64,000 nucleotides of DNA from Prunus persica (lineage: Eukaryota; Streptophyta; Magnoliopsida; Rosales; Rosaceae): NCBI RefSeq assembly GCF_000346465.2, contig NC_034012.1:14919648-14983647 (forward strand). Direction: 5' to 3'. The translations under genes and the position numbers were made by a program. Positions within the stretch are counted from its first letter, which is position 1. Every line of letters begins with the position of its first letter. The notes beneath the pieces were generated by a model that did not search any database, was not told where the DNA came from, and saw nothing but the letters and a program-made list of their open reading frames with translations. Below are positions 11,844-22,868 of this stretch, piece by piece.

Positions 11844-12228
11844 ATGTCTTCATCATATCTCCCAGCAACTACTGATTCGATTGCACATGCTTTAGAGGCC
11901 ATCTGAAGCCATTTCTATTCTTTATCGCATTCTTGAAACCCATCTTCTTCTTCTGAAGCTCTACGGATAAAGGAAGAGACTATCACAAATCTGACGGATC
12001 TTCTTAGCCAAGAAAATCAAGCAGATTTCCCTGAGAAGCGAACTTTTCTTCGACAGCGAGTGGAGGCCAGGGTTGCATCTCTTTTGATGGAAAGCAAGGA
12101 GTATTCAGAAGCACTAAGTGTCCTATCAGGCTTGATCAAGGAAGTGAGAAGGCTAGTTGACAAGCTTCTTCTTGTGGACATATATTTGATGCGAGTAAGC
12201 TCAATTTCTCTTTGAGAAAGACATCCAA
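11844..12228 (+). pseudogene. RPN6 (fragment): Captured RPN6 (proteasome lid subunit) fragment in CACTA-2
   Basis: An ATG at 11844 opens MSSSYLPATTDSIAHALEA, the start of plant RPN6. A stop follows almost at once, then frameshifted segments match SSSSEALRIKEE, TITNLTDLLSQENQAD, EKRTFLRQRVEAR, SLLMESKEYSEAL and LIKEVRRLVDKLLLVDI, ending in a decayed KLNFSLR block. RPN6 is a PCI-domain subunit that braces the proteasome lid against the base. This fragment lacks most of the protein and is broken, so no proteasome role is likely. The shared position in CACTA-1 shows that capture preceded amplification of the family. It lies upstream of the Ulp1-type gene in sense orientation. Confidence 0.82.
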
Positions 12229-12659
12229 ATTATTGTCTTTGAGATGTGAGAGGCTGAGAGATGAAGAACTTGGAACCCTAAATGTAAACCGAAAATGAAT
12301 GAAAGCGACAAATTTATAGAATAAATTTTTAAAACCAACGGCGGTCCTTACAAAAAAACCGCCGTTTAAATTGTAAAATCAACGTCGGTATGATCGACGT
12401 ATATTACAGAAATCCACGTTGGTACATTAATAAAAACGGCGTGTTAAATAATCTACCATGGCGCGAGTTATTACTTATGTACTTTAATTTTTGAGTTTAC
12501 TACGACGGTACCTACAACACTACTGTCGTATTTATTTACCACGTTCGAAGTTAAATGTACCGTCGTATTTTGTAATTTATACGTCGTAGTTATATGTAAC
12601 CGCCGTATTATTTTTTTGAAATGGTTTTATATGTAAGCAACTTTTCGTCTACCTGACAT

Positions 12660-12831
12660 ACACATGCGCTGTTTCCAAACCCGATTAAAAAGTTCAATCT
12701 CCCAGAGAAAACTTTTAGACTTTTTTCCTTGTCAGAGCACTATCAGAGTATCTCATCGTCTTCCTCTCGTCTTCTTCGTCGTCTCTGAACTTAAACATAA
12801 TCTTCCTCTTGCTTTCATTGCACGCAAAAGG
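12660..12831 (+). other. Leader exon and probable promoter of the CACTA-2 Ulp1-type gene
   Basis: A CT-rich stretch with TCTTCGTCGTCTC ends in GCACGCAAAAG and then GTAAGC, a good splice donor. It equals the leader exon of CACTA-1. The transcription start is not defined. The following intron (to about 13691) is again full of CGTCGT motifs. Confidence 0.5.
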
Positions 12832-13705
12832 TAAGCTTTCATTTTTACTATTTTGGTTGCTGTTTTGCATGCTCATACGTTTTTTTGTTTGAAAAATCTT
12901 TTTACCTTTTTTCTGGCCAAAATCATTTTACTTCTTTCCAAGTTCGATAAAATATACAGACAAAGAGGGAAAGTTTCCAACTTTGAAGACAACTACCTCA
13001 ACTAAATAAGACGACGGTAGCTTCTTATTTACGTGGTTAAATATGTAGACCACGACGGTTCGTCAGTCGTTCTAGCGTCGTCTGAAAATTGACAAAGTTG
13101 TTTTTAAAATTATAGTCTTTTTTTTATTTGCTTGTTTAATTGCAGGTTTGATTTCTCTGAACAATGGTTTTTGTTTTTCCCCTAATTTGATAAAATATAA
13201 AGAAAAAGAAAGTAGGGTTGGTATCTAATATAGACGACAGTATCTTATTGTTTTACGTCGTGTGAATGTTAATACCACGACGTCATATTAAAATACCGTC
13301 ATCTATATAAGATTCCAAAACTTTCTTTCTTGGCCTTGTATTTTATCAAATTAGAAAACAAAAACCATGGTTCAGAAAAATCAAATCTGCAATTAAACAT
13401 TCACAAAGAAAGAAAGAAGGGTTTTGGATCCTTATATAGACGACGGTATATTACTACTGACGTCGTGTGAACATCAATACCACGACGTTATATAAATATT
13501 TCGTCGTTTATAGTTAATTATCACGTCGTTTATAGTTAATTATTTCGTCGTTGTTTAATTACCTTGGTTTTAAACATTTATTACGTCTGAGATTATTTCA
13601 TTGCGTCGTTTAAAATCATATCATACGTCGTATTTTATTAATAACTGTCGTTTGTGTTCTTAATCTTTTCCTGAAATATTTTCACTTGCAGTTTTGTCTG
13701 TAAAA

Positions 13706-16700
13706 ATGGTTTCTCACCAAGACCAAAGTAAGGATTCTGGCTCCAAGAAAAATGGAGGTAAGGAGCTTGGAATGGTACCTCCTCAAGTGAAGCCTTCGAA
13801 GAAGATGAAGTTTGCTTCATCATCTGCTGAGACAGAACCAACCAGCACGACAACAATCTCTGATGATTCAAAGTCTGGTCGAGGTATGAGCACAATGCCT
13901 CGTGTTGTGAAGAGAAAACTTCAGAAACTGAGGCCAATTGTTGAGTACAATAAAAGGGGGAAAGGAATTGGCCAAGCACATAGTGAGATGCAGTCCTACA
14001 TTGGTGTGTTGGCACGCTCCAGAGTTCCACTTGTGGACATGAAATGGGCTCAAATCCCCAAGGATTTAAAGGAGCAGATTTGGGAAGCAGTTGACATTGC
14101 TTTTGTGGTAGGTCAAGGGGGCAAGAGCTCTGTGTTAGCTTCTGCTGCCAAGAAATGGAAGGCTTTCAAGTCTACACTAACGAGGCATTATATCCTTCCA
14201 TACACCAATGACAGGGAGAGATTAAGCCAACCCCCTGAAATATATAAATTCATAGAGAAAGCACAATGGGATGCCTTTGTAGCTTCAAGGTTATCCAAAG
14301 ATTTTGAGTCTGTGCATTCTCAACATGCACATATTAGGGAGAAACTTGAGTACAATCATCGATTGTCCTGAAAAGGATATGCTGGTTTGGAGGATCAACT
14401 GGAGGAAACCATGCCTGGGGTAGAAATTGATCGATCTACCTTATGGAAGAGAGCTAGACAGGACAAACATGGTAACATCCCGGATCCAAAGGTGGCAGAG
14501 AAAGCAAAATTAATTGTAAGCCTACTCACTCTGTTTTAAATTTTTATTAAACTGTGAATAATTCTTATTACGTCTTATGTTATATTTTGCATCGTGTGAA
14601 TGATATTACCACGTCGAAATTTTTTAAAAAACGTCGTTAAAGGTCTAAATCAGGAATCACTACTCTGTTTTCTGTAATTCTGTAATTATAGCATAAGATG
14701 TCGGTGGTTCATTTTCGCATCGTTTCTATTGAATTACTACGTCGAAATGTTTTAAACAAGGTCGTTAAAGGTGTGAATATTGAATCATCCCTCTGTTATC
14801 TGTAAATAAAGCATAAGACGTCGGTGGTTTATTCATTTCGTTGTTTTAAAAACTAACCACGTCGGTTTAAAAACTACCGTCGTGATAAATTATAATAACG
14901 TCGATTTATATGTTATTGCGTCGTGTGAAATTATATAATACGTCGTTTGTATATAAATAACCGTCGTGTGTTTTTGTTCTTACTTTTTTATATATCTTTG
15001 TTTTAGGATGAATTGCAAAAACAAGTCTCGGAAGGCAAAGTCACTGTTTCTGGCAGCAATGATGTGCTGACCATGGCTTTGGGCCTCGAGCATCCAGGCA
15101 GAGTGAGAGGAGTAGGTGCTGGGATCTCACCAAGGCAATATTCAATTTACCCAAACCACAGAGAGTGAGCTTTGACGACCGTTTGAAGGACAGTTTAAGA
15201 GTTCTCCTTCAAGAAGAGACTAAAAAGATGGAAGCTAAGGCAAGGGAAGAGGCTTTAAGGATGGAGGCTAGAACGAAACAATTGGTAGAGGCTGAGAGGG
15301 AGCATTTCCTGAGTCAGCTTTTCCAATTAATTCCCAATTTTGATCCAAGCATGCTTAAACCCAGAATTAGCCAAAGTCCCAAAAATCCAATGTCTGACAA
15401 AGCAAGCTGCTCTGGAGGTGATGTGAGATCCCAGCATTTTGAGGATGATACTGCCAAAAATGGGAAACATCAGGAAGAAAAGGTAACATATCTGAACTTT
15501 GAATTCTCTGTTTTTTTAAAAACCATTAGACGTCGTTATTGTTAATAAAACCGTCGTTTGAAATACATACCACGACGATTTTAAAAATAAACCGTCGTTT
15601 GTATTTCAATACCACGTCGTATTTAGTTTACTTGTTTTACACGCCATTAAACATCGTTATTTTTAAAACTTTGTGGTTTTTAGACGACGGAGTTAGTCAT
15701 TCCCGACGTAATAGATGAAGAGAAGAAAGAAGAAAAACAAGATGAAAAGGAGAAAGAAGATGACGACCAGGTATGTTCACATAACTTTGCCTTTTTTATT
15801 CGTTTTTCAAAATTCCAGACGTCGATATTTTTCTTTAAACCGTCGTTTGTTTACAACTTAGACGGCGGAATTTTTTTCTAAGACGTAATAAATTATTCAC
15901 CACGACGGTTTCTTCACCGTCGTTTAAATTCTTTTCAGACGACATTTTATTCCTTAAACCGTCGTTTTTATTGAATTACCACGTCATTTTTTTTATTTCT
16001 TTAAACAGGTTATTAAAGTTGTTGATTATGCAAATATGGAGGCGCCATCTTCTTTAAAATCCCTTTGTCGTTATGTGGAAACGACATTCGTGCCTCAGGA
16101 TAAGACCCTGCACTTTACAATTGATAAGGAGGTGTTTGGTCTAGAGCGCGATACCTTCCTCCTGCCTGAAGATATTACACAATTTGCAGGCATGGAAGAA
16201 ATAGGAGCCACTGTCATTGCTGTATATATGAAGTTTGTCATTCTAAAATAATACGTCGTTGGTTTATTTTTTGCATCGTCTTAACCAGCTAACCACGTCG
16301 TTAGTATGTACCGTCGTGATAAATATATTATAACATCATTGTCTATTTCAGTACGTCGTGTGAAATTTTATAATACGTCGTTTTGTTATACATAACCGTC
16401 GTGTGTTTTTTTGTATATATGAGGTTTGTCATTCTAAAATAATACGTCGTTGGTTTATTTATTCCGTCGTCTTAACTAACTAACCACGTCGTTAGTATGT
16501 ACCGTCGTGATAAATATATTATAACGTCGTTGTATATTTCAGTACGTCGTGTGAAATTTTATAATACGTCGTTTTGTTATACATAACCGTCGTGTGTTTT
16601 TTTGTGCTAACTTGTCTATATTATTTTATATATTTAGGCACTTGCACGATGTTTTGAAACGAGCAAATATGTGCAGCATGGTTGGCTTTATCGACCCTGC

Positions 16701-17579
16701 TACAGTTAGTGCCAGCTCTGGCACAATAGCTCGCCTACTAGTAGCTCGACTTCAGAGGACTGACGGTGAACAGATTTTCCTGATGCCTTACAATCCAGGG
16801 TTAGTCTCCTTAACAGGATTTTGTTTTTATGATTTTCAATAAATGACAGTGTATAAACTAACCATGTCGGTGTTTTATTTTATTGAGTCGTTTGAAACTA
16901 CTAACCACGTCGGTAGTTATTTATCGTCGTGATAAATGTAAAATGTCGTCGATTGCTACTTTATTTCGTCGTGTGAAATATTATAATACGTCGTTATTGT
17001 AAATAACCGTCGTTTTTATATTAATTTTGTGCAGCCGTCATTGGATCTTGCTGATTGTAAGAGCAAAGAGAGAAACCGTCTATTTTCTGGATCCTCTGCC
17101 AGGAAATCGTGTGGTCGATGAAGAGGCCAAAAACATTGTGAACAGTGCTATAAAAATTTATAATTCTCACATAGCCAGACCAGGCCGTAAGGCAATCATT
17201 TGGAAAACTCTGTCAGGCACACCAAAGCAACCCAGCAATGTCGAATGCGGGTATTATGTGATGCGCTTCATGAGGGACATCATCATGGATCCTTCCTTGG
17301 GGTTTGAGAAGAAGGTAAGAAGAAATTACCTTCATACATTTTACGTCGTTTTTTGTATTATCAACGACGGTCATGTAAAATTACCGTCGTTGAATAGATA
17401 TAGTACGTCGGTTATGAAAAATATCGTCGTCTGTGATTGAATTTCTTTTTATTTATAAACCCTAATAGTCATTGTTTATGCAGTATGCCAAGGGAAAACA
17501 GGAAGCGTCATACCCCCAAGAAGCAATTGATGAAGTCCGGAATGAATGGGCAGAGTTTGTTTGCCTTCACCTGGAATAG
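13706..17579 (+). pseudogene. TnpA-like / Ulp1 protease fusion gene of CACTA-2, broken
   Basis: The exon plan equals the intact CACTA-1 gene: 13706-14515, 15007-15480, about 15715-15770, 16009-16232, 16638-16799, 17035-17314 and 17484-17579. Exon 1 has a TGA at 14369-14371 where CACTA-1 has an Arg codon CGA, a C-to-T change at a CpG. Exon 2 has lost one T near 15140, shifting the frame. The acidic linker is split by an extra intron-like insertion (15481-15714). The fifth exon of the CACTA-1 numbering (here 16638-16799) is 9 bases shorter. The protease residues are still readable: His in RHWILLIV, Asp in YFLDPLPG, Cys in VECGYYV. The product would be truncated at about residue 221, losing the protease. 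Confidence 0.85.
16222..16612 (+). repeat. Tandem duplication of about 195 bp spanning a splice donor
   Basis: The block starting TATATATGAAGTTTGTCATTC (about 16222) recurs as TATATATGAGGTTTGTCATTC (about 16418), each followed by the same eight CGTCGT motifs. CACTA-1 has only one copy. The intron therefore has two alternative donor sites. Confidence 0.8.
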
Positions 17580-18719
17580 GGGAATTATTGTACACTTGAT
17601 ATTTATGTATAATGTACAAATTTTGTCTATAATATATAATGTAAAAATTTGTTGAGGTTTTCTTAAATTAAAAAAAAAAAACAAACATACAAATTGCGTA
17701 ACCGACGTGTAATACTTTTCCAACGACGTAATAAAGTCAAAAGCCGTCGTTTTTTGTTGTTTCGTTTTAAACAAATCGGACGTAAAAGGATATTTAGACG
17801 ACGTTCTTTGAACAATTGAGTCGTTTATGGTTTACAACGTCTTCAATTTCTTAAGGGTTCAGGGTAGTACTTTGTAACGACAGCGGTTAAGTCATGGAAT
17901 ATATATTTTACGTTGGATAGTTAAATATCCGCCATGGTTTCTCATTTAAACGACGTCATTTTAACAACTTAGTCGTCTATTACAATTTACAACGTCTAAA
18001 ATTTATTAACACCGACGTGGTTTGTTGTTGTGATAAGAATATTTTATTATTTTTATATCAAAATATTCAAAATAAATTCAAAATAAATCAGAAAAATGCA
18101 AAGTCAACTCCTATGAAGTCATTGATATATTTTCTTCCCCCTAAACCTTGAAAAAATTCATTTTGAATAACAAAAATTTAAAATGACCATCCAAAACAAA
18201 ATTGTTTTGATGAGTCATAAAATCACTTCTAGTTTTATGGTTTAGGGTTTAGAGTCTAGGGTTGTTATTTATTGGGGTTTATTTTTAAAGTATAATTTTT
18301 GGGTAGTCTAGGGTATATATTAGGCTGTAAAACCATAAGCCCTTTTATAAACTTAATTTTTAAAATTATATAATTTAGTTTTAAGGGTTTAGGGTATTAA
18401 TTGTTAACGACGGTGGTTGAGTCGTGGAATACATATGTTACGTCGTGCAGTAAAATATACGACATGGTTTTCACTTTAAACGACGTCATTTTAATATGTA
18501 AGTCGTCTATTATAATTTACAACGTTTTCAATTTCTTAACTTCGACGTGGTTTTTCAGTCGTCTTTATATCAAAATATTCAAAATAAATTTAAAATTAAT
18601 CCGAAAAATGAAGCGTCAAAATAAACGGCGTTACGTTCAGTGTTTCCGTCGTGGAATATTACATTTACGTCGGTTCTTGTAGAACTTTCGCCATGGTTTT
18701 TCTTTCGACGTTTTAAAGA
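17580..18719 (+). repeat. Spacer between the two CACTA-2 genes, with a direct repeat of about 250 bp
   Basis: No gene is seen. The block at about 17851-18113 (starting TTAAGGGTTCAGGGTA) recurs diverged at about 18386-18626 (TTAAGGGTTTAGGGTA). Both contain AAACGACGTCATTTTAA, AGTCGTCTATTA and a TATCAAAATATTCAAAATAAA tail. The reverse of the first copy opens the window at positions 1-120. Confidence 0.75.
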
Positions 18720-18903
18720 GCGCGCGCTCTAAAAATTTTCGCGCGCCCTAAATTTTTTTATATTTGGCTCTTATTCTTATACTTCTAACCCTGAACCCTA
18801 AAATTTTCAGATTTCGCGCAACATAACATTCGCTCTCTCACTTCTGCTCTAATTAAAAGTTGCACTCTCCAGGCTCCGTCGAATCTGTGAGCTCGTCCAA
18901 CCT
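18720..18903 (+). promoter_or_regulatory. Probable promoter and leader exon of tnp2
   Basis: A GC-rich hairpin (GCGCGCGCTC...CGCGCGCCC, 18721-18750) is followed by a TTTTTTATATTTGGC stretch and a C/T-rich leader ending CCAACCTGTAAGTAC, a consensus donor near 18908. The CDS starts at 19534 after an intron with CGTCGT motifs. The exact start site is not visible. Confidence 0.4.
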
Positions 18904-19277
18904 GTAAGTACAAACCCTATCTTCCCCTTGTAAATTCATTGAATGATATTAGGTTGTTTTGTTAAAGGGTTTTAGGTATATGCTTTGCGATCTGTTAATA
19001 ATGTGCTTATAGGTATGGGTTCATGGATTTTCTGTTTAATGGGTTCATGGATTACATTATCTGTTATGTTGAATTGGGAATGGATTTAATTTTGTCGGAT
19101 CTTTTAATCACCCTATGTTATGTTGAATTGGGAATGGATTTATTGTTTTCATGCTTGGTTTCATATATATGTTGGTTTCTTGCTTGGTTTCATATATATG
19201 TTGTGTTCTTAATGGGTTTTGGGTTCTTGAAAATAAACTGAGACACGACGCCTTTTTAGGCATACGACGACGATTAC

Positions 19278-19343
19278 ACGACGGTTTATGAAAAAACCGT
19301 CGTTGTATTACTTATACACGACGGTTTTTTCATAAACCGTCGT
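19278..19343. repeat. Two mirror hairpins in the tnp2 leader intron
   Basis: ACGACGGTTTATG...ACCGTCGT (19278-19303) is followed by its exact reverse complement ACGACGGTTTTTTCATAAAC (19318-19343), with the spacer TGTATTACTTATAC repeated. Each half is itself an imperfect palindrome ending in the family motif. Confidence 0.75.
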
Positions 19344-19533
19344 TTGTATTACTTATATTAGACGACGTCTGTTGAAAATCCGTCGTCTATATATGCCAAA
19401 TACGTCTATTTTTGTTTAAAACCCGTCGTCTCTGTTGTGTATTACTTGCTATTAGATCTTTGTATAATCTACTATAGTGATGGTCATTGCCTGTATTTTC
19501 CTTTATTATAGATAATAGGTTATAGTGTCGGAG

Positions 19534-22500
19534 ATGGATAAGTCATGGATGCACTCGGATAGAAGATCGAAGGCATATGAGTTTGGGGTGGAAGCATTTT
19601 TGAACTTTGCTGTAGAAAATCTTCTAACTACAACACATATCCGTTGTCCATGTGTTAAATGTGTTAATTTGAAGTAGTTTGGGGTTGGAATTATAAGGGA
19701 TCACTTATACTTTAATGGAATTGACCAAAGCTATAAGAATTGGACATTTCACGGAGAACCTTGGGAAGCAACTACTAATGCTAGTAGAAATGTTGAAGAA
19801 GATGATGGCCATAGTAGGTACAGTTTTGTGTCTGAAGAAATTGATATGGATGATAATGATTTTGGTGATTTTGGTTCCGATCCGTATGAGTTTGCCAATG
19901 TGATTGGGGATGGAGATCAACCAGTGTACCCTGGTTGTAGAAAGTACACGAAGTTATCGGCATTAGTGAAGTTGTATAATTTGAAGGCAAAACATGGGAT
20001 GAGTGATGTTTGTTTTACAGAATTATTGATACTTCAAGGCGATTTGCTTCCAGAAGGAAATACAACACCAACCTCTATGTATGAGGCTAAAAAGATTTTG
20101 TGTGCATTGAGGCTGAGTTATGAGAAAATGCACGCATGCCCCAATGATTGCATCTTGTATAGGAAGGAGTATGAGGATTCAACTAATTGTCCTACTTGTG
20201 GTATCTCAAGGTGGAAGGAAGGCAAAGATTCAATCTTGAAAGAAGTGTGCCAGCGAAGGTGGTGTGGTATTTTCCTCCAATTCCAAGGTTTAAAAGGATG
20301 TTTCGATCACATGAGACAGCTAAGAGTTTGACTTAGCATGCTGCTAGAAAATCAATTGACGGTCAGATGTCTCATCCGGCGGATTCCCCGTCTTGGAAAC
20401 TTCTTGATGATAAATGGCCTGAGTTTGGTAATGAGCCGAGAAACTTGAGATTGGCTCTTTCATCTGATGGATTCAATCCCCACAGTTCTCTAAGTAGCAG
20501 ATATAGTTGTTGGCCGGTTATCTTAGTTACATATAATCTCCCTCCATGGCTGTGCATGAAACGAAAGTTCATGATGTTAACCTTATTGATTTCCGATCCT
20601 AAACAACCCGGAAATGATATAGACGTCTACTTGGAGCCTTTGATTGATGATTTAAAATCTTTGTGGGATGGGATTAGAGGAGTGTATGATGCATATAATG
20701 GAGAATACTTTACACTCAAAGCTGCATTAATGTGGACAATTAATGATTTCCTCGCCTATGGAAACTTATCTGGTTGTGTTGTTAAAGGATATAAAGCTTG
20801 TCCAATATGCGGCGATGATACACCTAGTCACAGGTTGAAAAATGGCCACAAAATTTGTTACATTGGGCATAGAAAATGGTTACCAATCAATCATCCATGT
20901 AGGAGGCAACGTGCAGCTTTTAATGGGAAACCTGAATATGGCATACCTCCCGAGCCATTAACCGGAGAAGAAGTGCTGCATATGGTTGAAAATGGTGACA
21001 GAGTTTGTTGGAAGAAGAAATCAATATTCTTTGATCTCGAGTATTGGAAATACCTTCCTGTGAGGCATGCCCTAGATGTTATGCACATTGAGAAGAATGT
21101 TTGCGATAGTATTATTGGTACATTGCTGGAGATCCTTGGAAAAAATAAAGATGGGATTGCTGCTCGGTTAGATTTATTGAACATGGGGGTCAAAATTGAT
21201 TTGCAACCCGAGTATGGAGAAAGACGTACTCGTTTGCCTCCTAGGCCTTGGAATTTGTCAAGAGCAGAGAAGAGAGAGGTTTGCAATTCTTTCTATGGTA
21301 TGAAGGTCCCTGAAGGTTATTCTTCAAATATTAAAAATCTTGTATCTTTACAAGATTCAAGACTTCTTGGCCTTAAATCACATGATTGTCATACCTTAAT
21401 GCAACAATTGCTCCCTGTGGCAATTCGTTCTGTTTTGGAGAAGCCTGCAAGGTATGCAATAACTCGTTTGTGCTTCTTCTTCAATGCTATATGTGCAAAG
21501 ACTGTTGATGTTTCCAAGCTAGATAAGTTGGAAGAAGATGTAGTAGTTACTCTGTGTTTGCTTTAGAAGTACTTTCCCCCTTCATTCTTTGATATCATGG
21601 TTCATCTAGTAATACATCTTGTCAGAGAAGTTCGTCTATGTGGGCCAGTATATTTTAGGTGGATGTATCCGTTTGAAAGATATATGAAAGTGCTGAAGGG
21701 GTATGTTCAGAATCGTACTCGTCCCGAAGGTTGCATTGCTGAGCGGTATATAGCTGAAGAAGCGGTAGAGTTTTGTACTCAGCATTTATCTGATGTTAGT
21801 ACAGTTGGAGTGCCTTCAAGCCAAAAGATGAGACTTTCAAAGCCATTATCAGGTTGCACAGTGAGCGTAGTTGATCAGGACCTGTTGAATCAAGCACATC
21901 TATATGTCTTGGAGAATACGGAGGAAGTCCTACCTTATATCGAGTACGTATGAGTTTTATTCTTTAACTTATTGATTTTAAATTATTTCTTATGTTTATC
22001 TTCTATATTTGGGACCGTAATGCTTGAATTTTTCGTGTCATGTAGGCAACATATGATCCACATCAAGACTGCTTATCCAAAATTTAGAAAGAGAACAAAG
22101 TGGCTGCAGGATAAGCACAATAGCACTTTCATTCAATGGCTACGCTTCAAGGTATATGTTGTTGAATAACATATTTCTCTTTTAATTTTCTTCTTATTTC
22201 TATGTTAGATTGAATTAAGATATATGATTAATTTGCAGGTTCAAAGTGAACTTGAGGAAGACAATCATGGCGTATCAGAAAATTTAAGGTGGCTAGCAGC
22301 TGGTCCAAACATGGCAGTGCCATTATATAGGAGCTATCTTATTAAAGGTATTAAATTCAATATCAAGGCACAAGATGATGTGCGGACAACTCAAAATAGT
22401 GGAGTTTATTTACTTGCACATACCATGCAAGTTGCTAGTGCCAAGGATAAAAACCCAATTCTCTCAAATATGGGTTTCTATGGTGTCATTCAAGAAATTT

Positions 22501-22868
22501 GGGACCTTGACTACCAAAAGTTTACAATCCCAGTCTTTAGGTGTGATTGGATAGATAGTTCTGGTCTTGTAGTCGACGAACTTGGATTTACCCTTGTAGA
22601 TTTGAGTAAAATTGGACATAGGAATGACCAATTTGTTTTGGCTTCTCAAGTCAAACAAATATTTTTTGTTGATGACCCGATGCATCGTGGTTGGTCGGTA
22701 GTGTTATCAATGCCTAATAGAGAATATAATGATGTTATTGGTGATGTGATAATTGAGTGTGAGCCATTTACTAGAGGGATGCCAAATGTTGACACATTTG
22801 ATGAACTGGTGGGTGAGTTAGGCGGTCAAAATATTCGAGATGGGTGTGAAGATATATGGATTGAATGA
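19534..22868 (+). pseudogene. tnp2: TNP2-type CACTA transposase gene of CACTA-2, broken
   Basis: The ATG at 19534 opens MDKSWMHSDRRSKAYEFGVE, the transposase-associated domain, with CPCVKCVN. Then follow a Transposase_21 (tnp2) core with CPNDC, CPTCG, CWPVILVTYNLPPW and HIEKNVCDSIIGTLLE, a DUF4218 region (YFPPSFFDIMVHL) and, after introns at 21944-22045 and 22152-22238, a DUF4216 domain. The enzyme would bind the element ends and cut and join them in the nucleus. Defects are TAG at 19675, a frameshift near 20250, TAG near 20334 (probably from TGG) and TAG at 21564. Length and domain order otherwise fit autonomous plant CACTA transposases. It is inactive in this copy. Confidence 0.9.
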
